Shown piece by piece: positions 1-9,023 of a DNA stretch of 64,000 nt; position 1 is the first letter of the stretch; each line of letters opens with the position of its first letter. A program made the translations under genes and the position numbers. The DNA is taken from the NCBI RefSeq assembly GCF_905220565.1, contig NC_059396.1, positions 7,847,206 through 7,911,205 on the forward strand. The letters are read 5' to 3'. The notes below the pieces were generated by a model. The model searched no databases, was not told where the DNA came from, and saw only the letters and a list, made by a program, of their open reading frames with translations. The DNA comes from Melitaea cinxia (Eukaryota > Arthropoda > Insecta > Lepidoptera > Nymphalidae).

Positions 1-12
1 TCAGAACACATT

Positions 13-18
13 TTTATT
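13..18 (-). terminator. Poly(A) signal of orphan exon
   Basis: AATAAA on the minus strand, about 145 nt after the stop codon of the terminal exon at 163-299. Other AT-rich signals could serve as well. Confidence 0.4.
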
Positions 19-162
19 AACTATTTAATTAAAAAGTGCATGTTACGGGCATTACATATATTTCGCTCACAGTCCTATATCACAATGTAAACGAAACAAA
101 AAGCCTGTTTTATTTCATTAAACGCAGCATTCTTCGTGTCTTATTTTAGCATGATATTCTAT

Positions 163-299
163 TTAATCAACTTGTAATTTGCGGAAAGAACCATCAACAC
201 CGAGGAGACTGGAGCTCGTATTGGGTTTATCAGGCCTCAGGGATTCATCTGAACACGCTAGCTCCTCGCGAGATAGACTCATTGTAGCTCTCAACTTTC
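163..299 (-). CDS. Orphan last coding exon of a CRAL-TRIO (TTPA-like) gene
   Basis: Open minus-strand stretch of 44 codons plus TAA, ending in GVDGSFRKLQVD. This is the same C-terminal signature as genes C and D in this window (GVEGSFRKL..D), preceded by SDESLRPDKP, which matches TDESKRPGKP-type segments of the paralogs. A splice acceptor (AG at 300-301) would give the same phase-1 entry as exon 7 of genes A-D. The exon would be about five residues shorter at its start and lacks the usual tryptophan there. Exons 1-6 should lie to the right, between here and 9 kb, but I could not find them: there is no DDQW block and no EYGG block. It is therefore either a very divergent gene, a leftover exon from an unequal exchange, or a pseudogene. 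The reading frame itself is intact. Confidence 0.72.
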
Positions 300-319
300 C
301 TTCAGTAGCCGAAGCCGAA

Positions 320-1184
320 CAAACAAAATGTTACAAGTAAACGTTTACACTACCTATAAATCATACTATTTAAGTGAAAGTAAAATTTACTGAACGTAAG
401 CAAAAACGTTTCGCAGTAAAAAATAATAATCGAAAAGTGCGTTTATGCCCAATGTTGCTCTATGTTTACGCCTAACAAAATATTTAAATTAATATTTAAG
501 AAAAATATTTTATATTTTTTACAATAAATATTTATTTCAGTATTATCCCAATCTGCATAAGTTTTACATTTTAACTCGATTAATTTCAAACCTTGAAACA
601 AAAAAAATTAAAGTCATATCGGAATCGACACATAAATTTTGGATAGTTTTTTATCTAAATCTGGTTGGTATCCGCTTTCCTTAAAAATATATTTTTGAAT
701 TTTTTGTTAAATTGCAGGAAGAACACTATACATACAAATACACTATTTATAACTTTTATGCTAAATCATTCTTGTTAAAAGAACTGTGAATTTTCCACCG
801 GTCACAACACATAATTCACAACATTTCACGTTAGTTAATTATAATAATTATAACGGTTTACTGCATTAACGCTAGTTCCTGCACTGAACCGAGCTCGCCG
901 CATTATCTTTCGGTACTATTTCAAACGGAATAAAAATCGTATTTAATCAAAATTGTTGTTATAAACGTGAAACTGTATCAGAACATATAGTTGCATAATT
1001 ACTATCATCAGGTTATATTGTCAGCTAAATGAAACTGAGATTACTAGATTACGAAGCTCTTACATCACTTATAAATATTTATTAATAGTGAAGCTCGCAC
1101 ATTGCACATGTTACACTGTCTTTGAAGCTACTAATAAAATGAAATGACTACATGGACTACACCTTAATTTGTTATTGTTTTATA
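320..1184. other. AT-rich sequence, nothing recognised
   Basis: No exon of the tocopherol-transfer-like family and no known repeat was recognised. A poly-pyrimidine-rich, AT-rich intergenic or intronic stretch. Confidence 0.5.
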
Positions 1185-1500
1185 AGTACGCTAACTGTGC
1201 CGCGACTTCGTCCGCGTGGAATTTAACAAAAAAGTTATTGTTCAGTTCTCAGAGTTATAAAAGAAAATTTTAAAATAAAAGTAACCTAAGTTACTCCTCA
1301 CTACGTCAGCTATCTGCCAGTGAAAGTCCGTCAAAATCGGTCCAGCCATTTCAGAGATTAGCCGGAACAAACAGACAGACAAAAATTGTAGAAAATGTTT
1401 TTTTTTGGTATATGTACCGTTCATGCATTTAGTAAAAAGCGGTTATTTTAATATTACAAACAGACACTTCAATTTTATTTATTTGTATTAGTATATTGTT
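1185..1500 (-). repeat. Interspersed repeat, ~300 bp (family 1)
   Basis: Reverse-oriented copy of a repeat also present at 47795-48205 and, split by a LINE, at 50440-50552 plus 53321-53560. Shared blocks include 'aaataaataaaattg', 'ggagtgtctgtttgtaat' (one mismatch here), 'ccgctttttactaaat' and, at the other end, 'ccacgcggacgaagt'. No protein is encoded. Such elements usually derive from LINE tails; the class is not established here. Confidence 0.75.
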
Positions 1501-2658
1501 CTATAGCAATGACATTCGGTCGCTTATTTATGTATACTTAAATGTGATAATAAGTTACTAAAATTATATTACGTTTCATTAGAATAAAAAACGTTCATAA
1601 TGACTGTAACCCAAATTACATACCTACTATATAATAAATCTCTATAAATAAACTAAATAAAGAAAATTGTGTAAAAAAAATTCGCTTTTTTCTAAACTTT
1701 GTACCTAAAAAGTAGATTTAACGCTGTTCCAAATCTAATAGAAAGATTACGGTTGATTAGTATAAAGATGAGGCTTAAAACAGTAGGCCTTTAGGACTTA
1801 TTTCTCGTCAATAAATAAACTTTAACTTTTCGATTCACATTTGCGAATAGTATAATATCTCATAAATATAGTGGAATTATGTGGTAAAAAAGAGTAAAAT
1901 ATCGAAAACTTTTATTTGTCGATTAATTAACGTCACCCGTCAAATCGTGTTATCCGCCTCTGGTGAAACAGGGCTTTTATTTAAAAAAGTAACTGTCGAA
2001 TTTCTGGCCAATTCATCTAAACTGATTCTACATTTTTAATCAGTGGTAGCTTTACAATAATTAATTTTTATTAATGTTTGCATAACGACATATTAGCTAT
2101 CACCTAAAACTTTTGCTTGAAGATAGGTAACGTGGCTATGTACTTACATAATCCAAGGAATAGGATTGTAGTATCCAAGTAGGTAACAATAATTTTATTT
2201 GTGTAAAAATTAATCACTAGCTCGTTAACTTAACTGTTATAATACTTAATAAGTGAACAACGCCGGCCTCTTTATTATTATTGTGATGAGTCATGATTTT
2301 TTAAAACGTATTTATCACTTTTTATAGAATTCCAATTGTGATAATTATTTTTGTTGGATAAGATATGCCTTATCTTGTTCATCTTAGGTAAGGTGCTATG
2401 GAACCATAGTCAAAAAAATTCAAACCTCAAGATTTGAAAGTTAGGAATAATTGTTCGTTAAACCATAAATATACAAAATACCTAAATACGAAATACGACA
2501 AAACTTGACTGGCAAGCAGATTTGTGTGATTATTTTTTAATTGAATAATATACGTTCTTAAGACCCTTGTGCGAATTAAAATCAGATTCACTTGGTTAAT
2601 GAGATCGGTTCAATTTTGCGTCTGTCTGTCTATCATTTATCATTTAATTATTTTTCAA
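1501..2658. other. AT-rich sequence, nothing recognised
   Basis: No coding block with splice signals and no repeat family recognised on either strand. Confidence 0.45.
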
Positions 2659-2850
2659 CGCGCGTTGGCGCAGCGGTCACAGCGCTGGCTGTTGCGCTGG
2701 TGGTCGCGAGTTCGATCCCAGTTTACAACAGACATTTGTTGCGGTCTGGGCGTTTGACGATGCGATGCTTGTGTATTGTGTGTATTTCCTAACCCCGAAA
2801 CAAAAGAAAACGGCCCTCGTTGATTGCGAACCGTTTATTATTATTCTTAT
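2659..2850 (+). repeat. tRNA-derived SINE
   Basis: Starts with a tRNA-like head: an A-box-like 'ttggcgcagcgg' near 2664 and a B-box 'gagttcgatccc' at 2709-2720, followed by the SINE body. A longer copy in the same orientation lies at 62800-63185 and reverse copies at 4571-4900 and 14985-15340. This copy is short. Confidence 0.75.
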
Positions 2851-4120
2851 TACGGTATCAAAAGATAGTTTTAGATTTTTCAGTAGGAAAAGGGAAGAAA
2901 TCCTCTAAATATCGTCAATCTATTCCTTCTTTTTAATCGTATGTTGATATATCAAATGTATATGATAACAGTTTTCAACTAAAATGTTATAAATATATTA
3001 TACCTACGCATTTTTAATTCAAGGTCGTCAAGAACTCTATTGTTTTTTTTATTATTATTGTTTTGTCGTGTATGTAGATTTAAATTATGCATGGTATTTT
3101 GTCCTTGCTGACTTTAGGATCTTAATAATACTAAAGCTTATAGGTAGTTCTAAACTATTAAGGAACAACTTTTCACATTTATATTGTGAATGTGTATTTG
3201 TTTTCTCTTTAATAAATAGTTTTGCCGCTAAGGTCTATGTCGCTCTGTTATTATACGTTCATATCAGTACAGTTACTTTAGCAAGACCCTGTTAATAATA
3301 CTTCATCCACCAACTTTTAGATTTTCTTTGCCGAACTAGATAATGTTGGTATGTATTGTTAATTTACGTAGTATGATTGATATAATTTAGAACAAATAAT
3401 CTCGTTACACTGACATCTATAATCCATTACACGAACTGTGTAAAAGTATGAAACGTTTCTGAAACAAACGGCATTTTCACGTACGCACAAGTTAGTGAAA
3501 GTTTTGTTGTAGTTCAAAAGATGGCGCTGTACAATCTTTAAATTATTTCTTATTTTTATATTGGGAATTTCAGATAAAACATTCCGTAGCTGTCTGTACG
3601 TACGATCTGCACTATGAACGAGAAAGATTAGAACTTGATCCAACACGGAGCATCATGAGAGCTATTCAACTAATGAATAAACATACCTCAGACATCACAT
3701 TAACGATAATTAGACATTCAATGTTAAAGGTATCACATTCAACGGTCTTTTTTGTAGTGAATTCTGATGTCAGGATCCAGAAACATACATCAAAAACCAC
3801 ACAAACTTGTCATGAACTTACTGTTGCCAACACAAATGCTTGTCAGCATAATAATGTACCAAAATATTTAGTTACTTTTTTTATAAAAACAATATGCTTC
3901 CGTATTAAGTTATAGCTACCTCTTAGTGTGTAATAAATAGGTAAAGTAAATAACTGTTCAAACGGTCGCCTTCAAACAATCTGATTGTGATAAGCTAACA
4001 TAAGTAGGTACTAAAAAAATTCTCTAACAAACTCGTTATGATGAGGAGGATGTATGATTTAATTTTATCATAGATTACTACTGTAATACTAAACTGAACT
4101 TTTACAAATGAATATTAATG
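2851..4120. other. AT-rich sequence, nothing recognised
   Basis: Contains a 95-codon minus-strand open frame (3359-3646) and an 86-codon plus-strand frame (3655-3915). Neither resembles a family I know nor has paralogs in the window, so both are treated as chance. No exon of the neighbouring gene family was found. Confidence 0.4.
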
Positions 4121-4280
4121 TTATCATCATTACAGCCTATACATTCCACTGCCTGGACATAGGCCTCCACAAGTTTACGCCAAAAATAACGCGAACTCAT
4201 GTGTTTTGCCCATAGTCACCACGCTGGGCAGGCGGGTTGGTGACCGCAGTACTGGCTTTGTCGCACCGAAGACGCTGCTA
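4121..4280 (+). repeat. Interspersed repeat (family 2), truncated
   Basis: About 160 bp matching the left half of the copies at 38038-38395 and 44755-45090 ('aggcctccacaagtttacgc', 'caccacgctgggcaggcggg'). Confidence 0.75.
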
Positions 4281-4570
4281 ATGTTATAGTCATAAAAAAA
4301 TTGGTCTAATATCCAAATATCACTTAATCCTTTTTTTTTATGTAAAGTTTTGACAGGAATACCAATGATCCTTAAAAAAAATTTTGCTACAGGACTCATT
4401 TTTAGCAAACTACACCACTGCACTTATTTTATCACATCACACTTTATAAATTACTTCTAGAAAATGCTTCTAGAAATTCTAGCTTTTTAATAATAAAATA
4501 ATTATTAAAATATACCTTCTATTATTTACATGAAAACAACTCTTTGTCATAATTAGAAATCGACGATTTA

Positions 4571-4900
4571 GCCTGTAACATCCCACTGATGGGCATAGGC
4601 CTTTTTCTCCATATAGAAGAAGGATTGGAGCTTACTCCACCACGCTGCTCCACTGCATGTTGGCGGATATGTTCCCTACTATTAGAAACGATCGCTATCA
4701 GGTATTTATAATAACAACCGGGACCGTAGGCTTAACGTGCTCTCCAAGGAACGGTGGGAGGAACCTTAAGAATAGACAGACATCCAAACCAGAAAGAAAT
4801 ATTTATACACTTCAAATATCCGTCCCGAGCGAGAATCGAACCCGCAAATCGTCGGTGTTTTAGGCGACTACTGGCACTACTACACCAGAGCGGTCATTAA
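4571..4900 (-). repeat. tRNA-derived SINE, full-length copy
   Basis: Reverse copy of the SINE at 62800-63185. The tRNA-like head with a B-box (minus-strand GGTTCGATTC type) is at the right end. The left end is the 'cctgtaacatcccactgatg' tail motif. Confidence 0.8.
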
Positions 4901-4960
4901 TAAGAGATCACTATAATTCAATAAGATTAGCAGCTATATGTAAAGTACCAACAGTTAGTA

Positions 4961-5240
4961 CTGAGGTAGGGCACAGCAGGAATTTCCTGCTCAAAATATG
5001 GAGCAGCCCGACTGGGGTAGTACCTTACAGAAGATCACAGCAAAATAATACTGTTTTCAAGCAGTATTGTGTTCCTGTTGGTGAGTAAGGTGACCAGAGC
5101 TCCTGGGGGGATTGGGGATTGGGTCGGCAACGCGCTTGCGATGCTTCTGGTGCTGCAGGTGTCTATAAGCTACGGTAATCGCTTACCATCAGGTGAGCCG
5201 TACGCTTGTTTGCCGACCTAGTAACATTAAAAAAAAAAGT
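4961..5240 (+). repeat. Interspersed repeat (family 3) with A-tail
   Basis: About 280 bp beginning near 'gaggtagggcacagcaggaa' and ending 'gccgacctagtaacattaaa' plus an A-run. Related copies: 7145-7315, 16235-16475, 37260-37495, 38600-38865, 49600-49790, 60300-60580. Probably a SINE, since it has a poly(A) end and no coding capacity. Confidence 0.75.
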
Positions 5241-5337
5241 TATTGCAAACATTTATTTCGTCTTTTTAGTGTAAAATAAACTACGAGGGAGCGTTTTTAT
5301 GTTCGCGGAATGAAGGGGTTTGAAATAAAAAACCAAA

Positions 5338-5829
5338 TTATTTTTCCTTTTCAATATATTCACTTGCAAGACGGACACATTTTTCAGTTCTTTCAATTAA
5401 TTTATTTATACCCTCATAAAAAAATGTTTTATCTTTATCCTCAAAATACGCTGAAACTGCCTTCATAACTTCATCATCGGTGGTAAATTTTTTACCCCGC
5501 AGCTCTTTTTACATTTTTGGAAATAGGTAATAATCAATCGGGGCCAGGTCTGGGCTGTACGATGGGTGGTTCAAAATATCGAAGCCCACTTTAACCAGGG
5601 CAGCCAATGCAACGCGGCTCTTGTGAACGGGCGCATTGTTGTGCAAAAGCAGCACACCTTTTGTCAATTTTCCCCGTCTTTTTTGTTTAATGGCTTCTTT
5701 TAATCGCTCTAATATTGAAGCGTAGTATTCTCCGGTTATAGAAAAACTTTTATCATTATAATCGATCAATAATATTCCTTCTGAGTCTCTGAGTCTGGGG
5801 CACGATATTCGATTTTTTCCATATTTCAC
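5338..5829 (-). pseudogene. Mariner transposase, C-terminal fragment, inactive
   Basis: A DDE/D transposase fragment that would cut and join transposon ends in the nucleus. The first catalytic aspartate is present (GILLIDYND, near the start). The second position of the D..D34D triad is altered: HNNAPVH instead of the family's HDNAPVH. The third is present in SPDLAPIDYYLF, with exactly 34 residues between the second and third positions. An in-frame TAA follows FPKM at 5509-5511. Reading on through it continues with a mariner-like tail (KELRGKKFTTDDEV ... YIEKEK) to a TAA at 5338. The start of the protein (DNA-binding domain) is missing. Three independent lesions make it a dead copy. Confidence 0.9.
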
Positions 5830-5938
5830 TTTTCACTCCTGATTATTTTGCTTGGTTGGCGATAGCTCAAAGACTAATAGTCTAATAACAATGAAATCTC
5901 AAATGAGTCACTAAACACGTTACGATCCTAATGAGCCT

Positions 5939-6705
5939 TTTTTTTAACGTCGGGAAAATCCGTCATGGACACCCTCCGGTAGGGGGGGCTCGGAGGGGAT
6001 TCAGACTCTTACTGAATAAAAACCGCCACGTGTGTTCTGCCGTACGCCTATGTGGCGGGATCACAAGGACGCTGTCAGCTCTTTCGAAACCCCGCCGGCG
6101 CTTGCCCTTTCGGGCCCACCGCGGTACAAAGCACCTCGGAGGGCGCACTCTAACACGAAGCGCGCCCTCCCCTCCTTGGGAGGACCGTGCCGTGGACACC
6201 CCCCGCCCGCATTGTACCTGTGGGTGCTACCATCCCACGCCGCCCCGGCACCCCAGGCCTAGCCCGGCGGTGCGGGACACCAGGCACCTAGCCCGGGGCG
6301 GACAATGTCAACCAGAGCCAACAAAGGCCAGGGTTGCCGCAGTCAAGGCCCTCCAGCCGACCGCAGCCACGGCGCGAGAGAGCGCCCTCGCACGCCTTAG
6401 GGCGGGCGAGCGAACCCACCCACCCCGTCCTCCGCGTGGGGGAAGGAAAGACCGACCCCCACGTCACCGCGCCGTCTCAGCACCACACACACCGCCGCGC
6501 CTCCGTGCCAACACACCCGCGCTCGCAGGACCACCCCACTACCAGACCAGAGCGGGACCAGGAGCGCATCGTCTGGTTTTGGTCCGCGGGGGTCCGAAGA
6601 CCCCTACCGCCCGCAGTCGTGAAACCGCAGGCGGCACTCCCCTATCCGCCACCGGGGGACACGCCCAGTAGAAGTCCAGCAACTCCTCCCCGCCTGCAGG
6701 CCTGG
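5939..6705 (-). mobile_element. GC-rich retroposon inserted in the mariner
   Basis: A 767-bp block far richer in G and C than its surroundings, flanked by a perfect 15-bp direct repeat GATCCTAATGAGCCT (5924-5938 and 6706-6720), the signature of a target-site duplication. The left edge begins with a T-run, i.e. a poly(A) tail on the minus strand, so it is a retroposed copy in minus orientation. Long open frames on both strands (e.g. plus 5931-6671) are low-complexity, proline- and arginine-rich and follow from the base composition. I do not recognise a protein domain. It may be the 3' part of a LINE or a composite SINE. Confidence 0.75.
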
Positions 6706-6837
6706 GATCCTAATGAGCCTAATCAACCCCCGCCAACCCTCCCATTCCGCGAACTTAAAAACGCACCCTCGTATAAAGCAAATAATAAATTCATCTTTAC
6801 TTGAGTACCATGAAATAATATTTTTTTTTTTTCTATT

Positions 6838-7140
6838 TTCAACCGACTCTGTCGGTTTCCAATTCGACTACATTTTTTTATGTTTATTACCTCATAACTT
6901 TTTATTGAGTGTACCGATTTTAATGAATCTCTTTTAATCGAAAGTCTGAAATCTGAATTGTTTCAATAAAGTATATGATTGTATATATTAAAAAAAATTA
7001 CCCTAAATTACCCTTTTTTGAACCTCTGAAACCCACGTAACCCCTTAATTGATTTTTTCATTGAATACTTACGTCGTATTACTCGTTTATGTAATTTGAG
7101 TCGGTTTGTTTTGGTTTGAGAGCAAACTCAAATATTTTAT
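6838..7140 (+). repeat. 'aaccgactt...aagtcggtt' repeat (family 4)
   Basis: Diverged copy of a family also at 27255-27870, 30745-31045, 36685-37200 and, reversed, at 39495-39780 and 57535-57790. Copies begin 'aaccgactt(c)' and end 'aagtcggtt' followed by 'gcgagcaaacacaa', so the ends are inverted. No protein is encoded. A non-autonomous DNA element is likely. Confidence 0.7.
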
Positions 7141-7144
7141 AATA

Positions 7145-7315
7145 TGAAGGTCGCAAACAAACGTATAGCCCGCCTGATGGTAAACGGATACCACAGCCTA
7201 TGAACACCTTCAACTCTAGGAGCATTGGAAACGCGTTGTCGACCCTTATCCCTAAAGTACTCTCCAGAAGCTCTGGCTACCTCCACAGAAACACAATACT
7301 ACTTAAGTATTGTTT
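7145..7315 (-). repeat. Interspersed repeat (family 3), reversed fragment
   Basis: Reverse copy: 'gcctgatggtaaacggatac' corresponds to 'gcttaccatcaggtgagc' of the copy at 4961-5240. Confidence 0.65.
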
Positions 7316-7867
7316 AACTTTATAGTCCTATAATTAGTAGTGAATGATTTATACGATCCTTATCACCATTATTTACGTACTATATAACGTTGATTTTTTT
7401 GTAATGATATGTAAATTTCTCTTACTTTCCTTAAAAATTTATTTAATTTCTTTATTTTAGAAGCACATTTAAAAAGTGTATATATCCATAGCATTGCGTT
7501 ATGATAGATATATCTTCTTGAGGCATATTTGTACATAATTATAATAAATTATGTTTTTTTTTCTTTCTATTTTGTAAATGCTTTTAATGTAAGAAGATTT
7601 ACACTATTTTACCTGTCGTTTTTTTTTTGTGTTGGCGATAAGACTTTTTTATAATATTCTACAAGGCCGCGCGTATTGTATTATAATTTAAAAAATAATT
7701 AAAATAATAATTAAGAAATATTTTCCTCAGATCTTAATAAAATTAAAAACTTGTAATGAGATAAAATTAATGAAATTGTTCTTCCATATATTTTACAGAA
7801 ATTAATATATCAGCGATATTAAAATATAAGATTGATTTATATTGTGTAAATATTATAAATGTATTGC

Positions 7868-7950
7868 CGGTGTAGGTTGGATGAGGATTGCGGAAAACTG
7901 GGATGTCTGGTGCGAACTTGGGGAGGCTTATGTCCAGCAGTGGACTTTTT
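7868..7950 (+). pseudogene. RTE-type LINE ORF, last codons
   Basis: Translates as GWMRIAENWDVWC and then EAYVQQWT. The latter is the typical C-terminal end of RTE-clade retrotransposon ORFs, as I remember the family. It runs into a 20-bp T-run. The DNA motif 'tatgtccagcagtggac' recurs at 18775, 45870 and 59490 as further remnants. Confidence 0.6.
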
Positions 7951-8140
7951 TTTTTTTTTTTTTTGTTATCGCAGGGTAACCCATTTACGGGTGATATCCA
8001 GGATGCCCGGGTAGGCATTCCTAGACCGTATGTCGGCTTAGCACTTGGGGGTGCACTACCGACCAAAACCCCTGCGGGAGCCTTCAGCCGCTTTAATTGG
8101 AGGGTCCCGGATCTATTAAGTTCCTCATTAATAAATAAAT
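7951..8140 (+). repeat. LINE-derived repeat fragment
   Basis: Contains 'cccctgcgggagccttcagc' and following sequence that recurs at 20030-20085. No intact reading frame. Confidence 0.55.
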
Positions 8141-9017
8141 AAAAACTAACGTTAATAATACATCCATACTCTAACAACGTACAATTATACATTGGTGTGG
8201 AAAGGACTATTCTGATATTATGAATATGATTTTAAAGTGTTTATTTATTGTATCGCTCGAAATTTCATGTATATGTAATAATAAAACGTTTGATATATTT
8301 TATCGTATATTTTATAAAAAGAAATATATATTAATAAATATATAGAACAATCTTAAAAGGTAACTTCATTGTTACAGAGAATAGCATATTTTCATAATAA
8401 AAAAATATATTTCCTTATTCACGGCTAGGAACTATATAAGCGAATTAAAAAACCCTTATCTAACCTCGTTTGTCATTGTTCTATTATCTAACCTTGGCCA
8501 ATTGTTTTTTTTTAATTACTTAACATACAACCACGCTCATCAAAGTATCAAAATGCTTGAATTTTGGGTAACAGTTGACTGATATGTTCAATAAATATTT
8601 ACTTACTAAGTTACTACATATATAACTAGTATAAGTAAGAAATAAATTATACTTGTCTATATATATGTATATATTATATATGTATTATATTTCACAACAT
8701 CCACGGGCTCTTAGTTGCCCATGCCGTTTGTACTACATGAAGGAGTTCTAAGACTGTTTAAAATCGCCAAGATGGTTCGACACTGACAGCTATTTTCTGT
8801 TATAAATAAATACATATCACTTTCAATAATATATTTTACCGAAACGTAATGTTTGTTTTTTTAATTTATTTATTGATATATATATATATATATACGAACA
8901 TATCTCAAGTATATATTATATTTACATGCACTTCTTATTATATACATACATAAACTACTATATCATTATTATATATACATATATACAACTACGTTATGAA
9001 ATATTTTAAATATAATA
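8141..9017. other. AT-rich sequence downstream of gene A
   Basis: Very AT-rich with short (TA)n runs around 8650-8690 and 8875-8895. No gene or repeat family recognised. Confidence 0.5.
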
Positions 9018-9023
9018 TTTATT
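9018..9023 (-). terminator. Poly(A) signal of gene A
   Basis: AATAAA on the minus strand, overlapping the last base of the TAA stop of gene A. It would give a very short 3' UTR. Confidence 0.5.

Larger units (their letters stand above)
5284..6771 (-). mobile_element. Mariner (Tc1/mariner) DNA transposon, interrupted
   Basis: Terminal inverted repeats of about 29 bp start at 5284 ('cgagggagcgtttttatg') and, reversed, end at 6771; they differ at only a couple of positions. Each end is bordered by TA (5282-5283 and 6772-6773), the target duplication expected of this superfamily. The interior holds the C-terminal part of a transposase on the minus strand and a GC-rich retroposon inserted at 5939. 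Without that insert the element is only about 0.7 kb, so the N-terminal half of the transposase gene is deleted. Confidence 0.88.

Noticed and set aside
2659..2740. tRNA gene
   Set aside because: The B-box is good but the sequence is the head of a dispersed SINE with many copies in the window; cloverleaf pairing is poor.
3359..3646. 95-codon minus-strand frame
   Set aside because: No resemblance to any family I know, no paralog in the window, no splice-framed neighbours.
5931..6671. 246-codon open frame, plus strand
   Set aside because: Proline-, arginine- and alanine-rich translation of the GC-rich retroposon. Overlapping open frames on other strands and no domain indicate a composition artefact.
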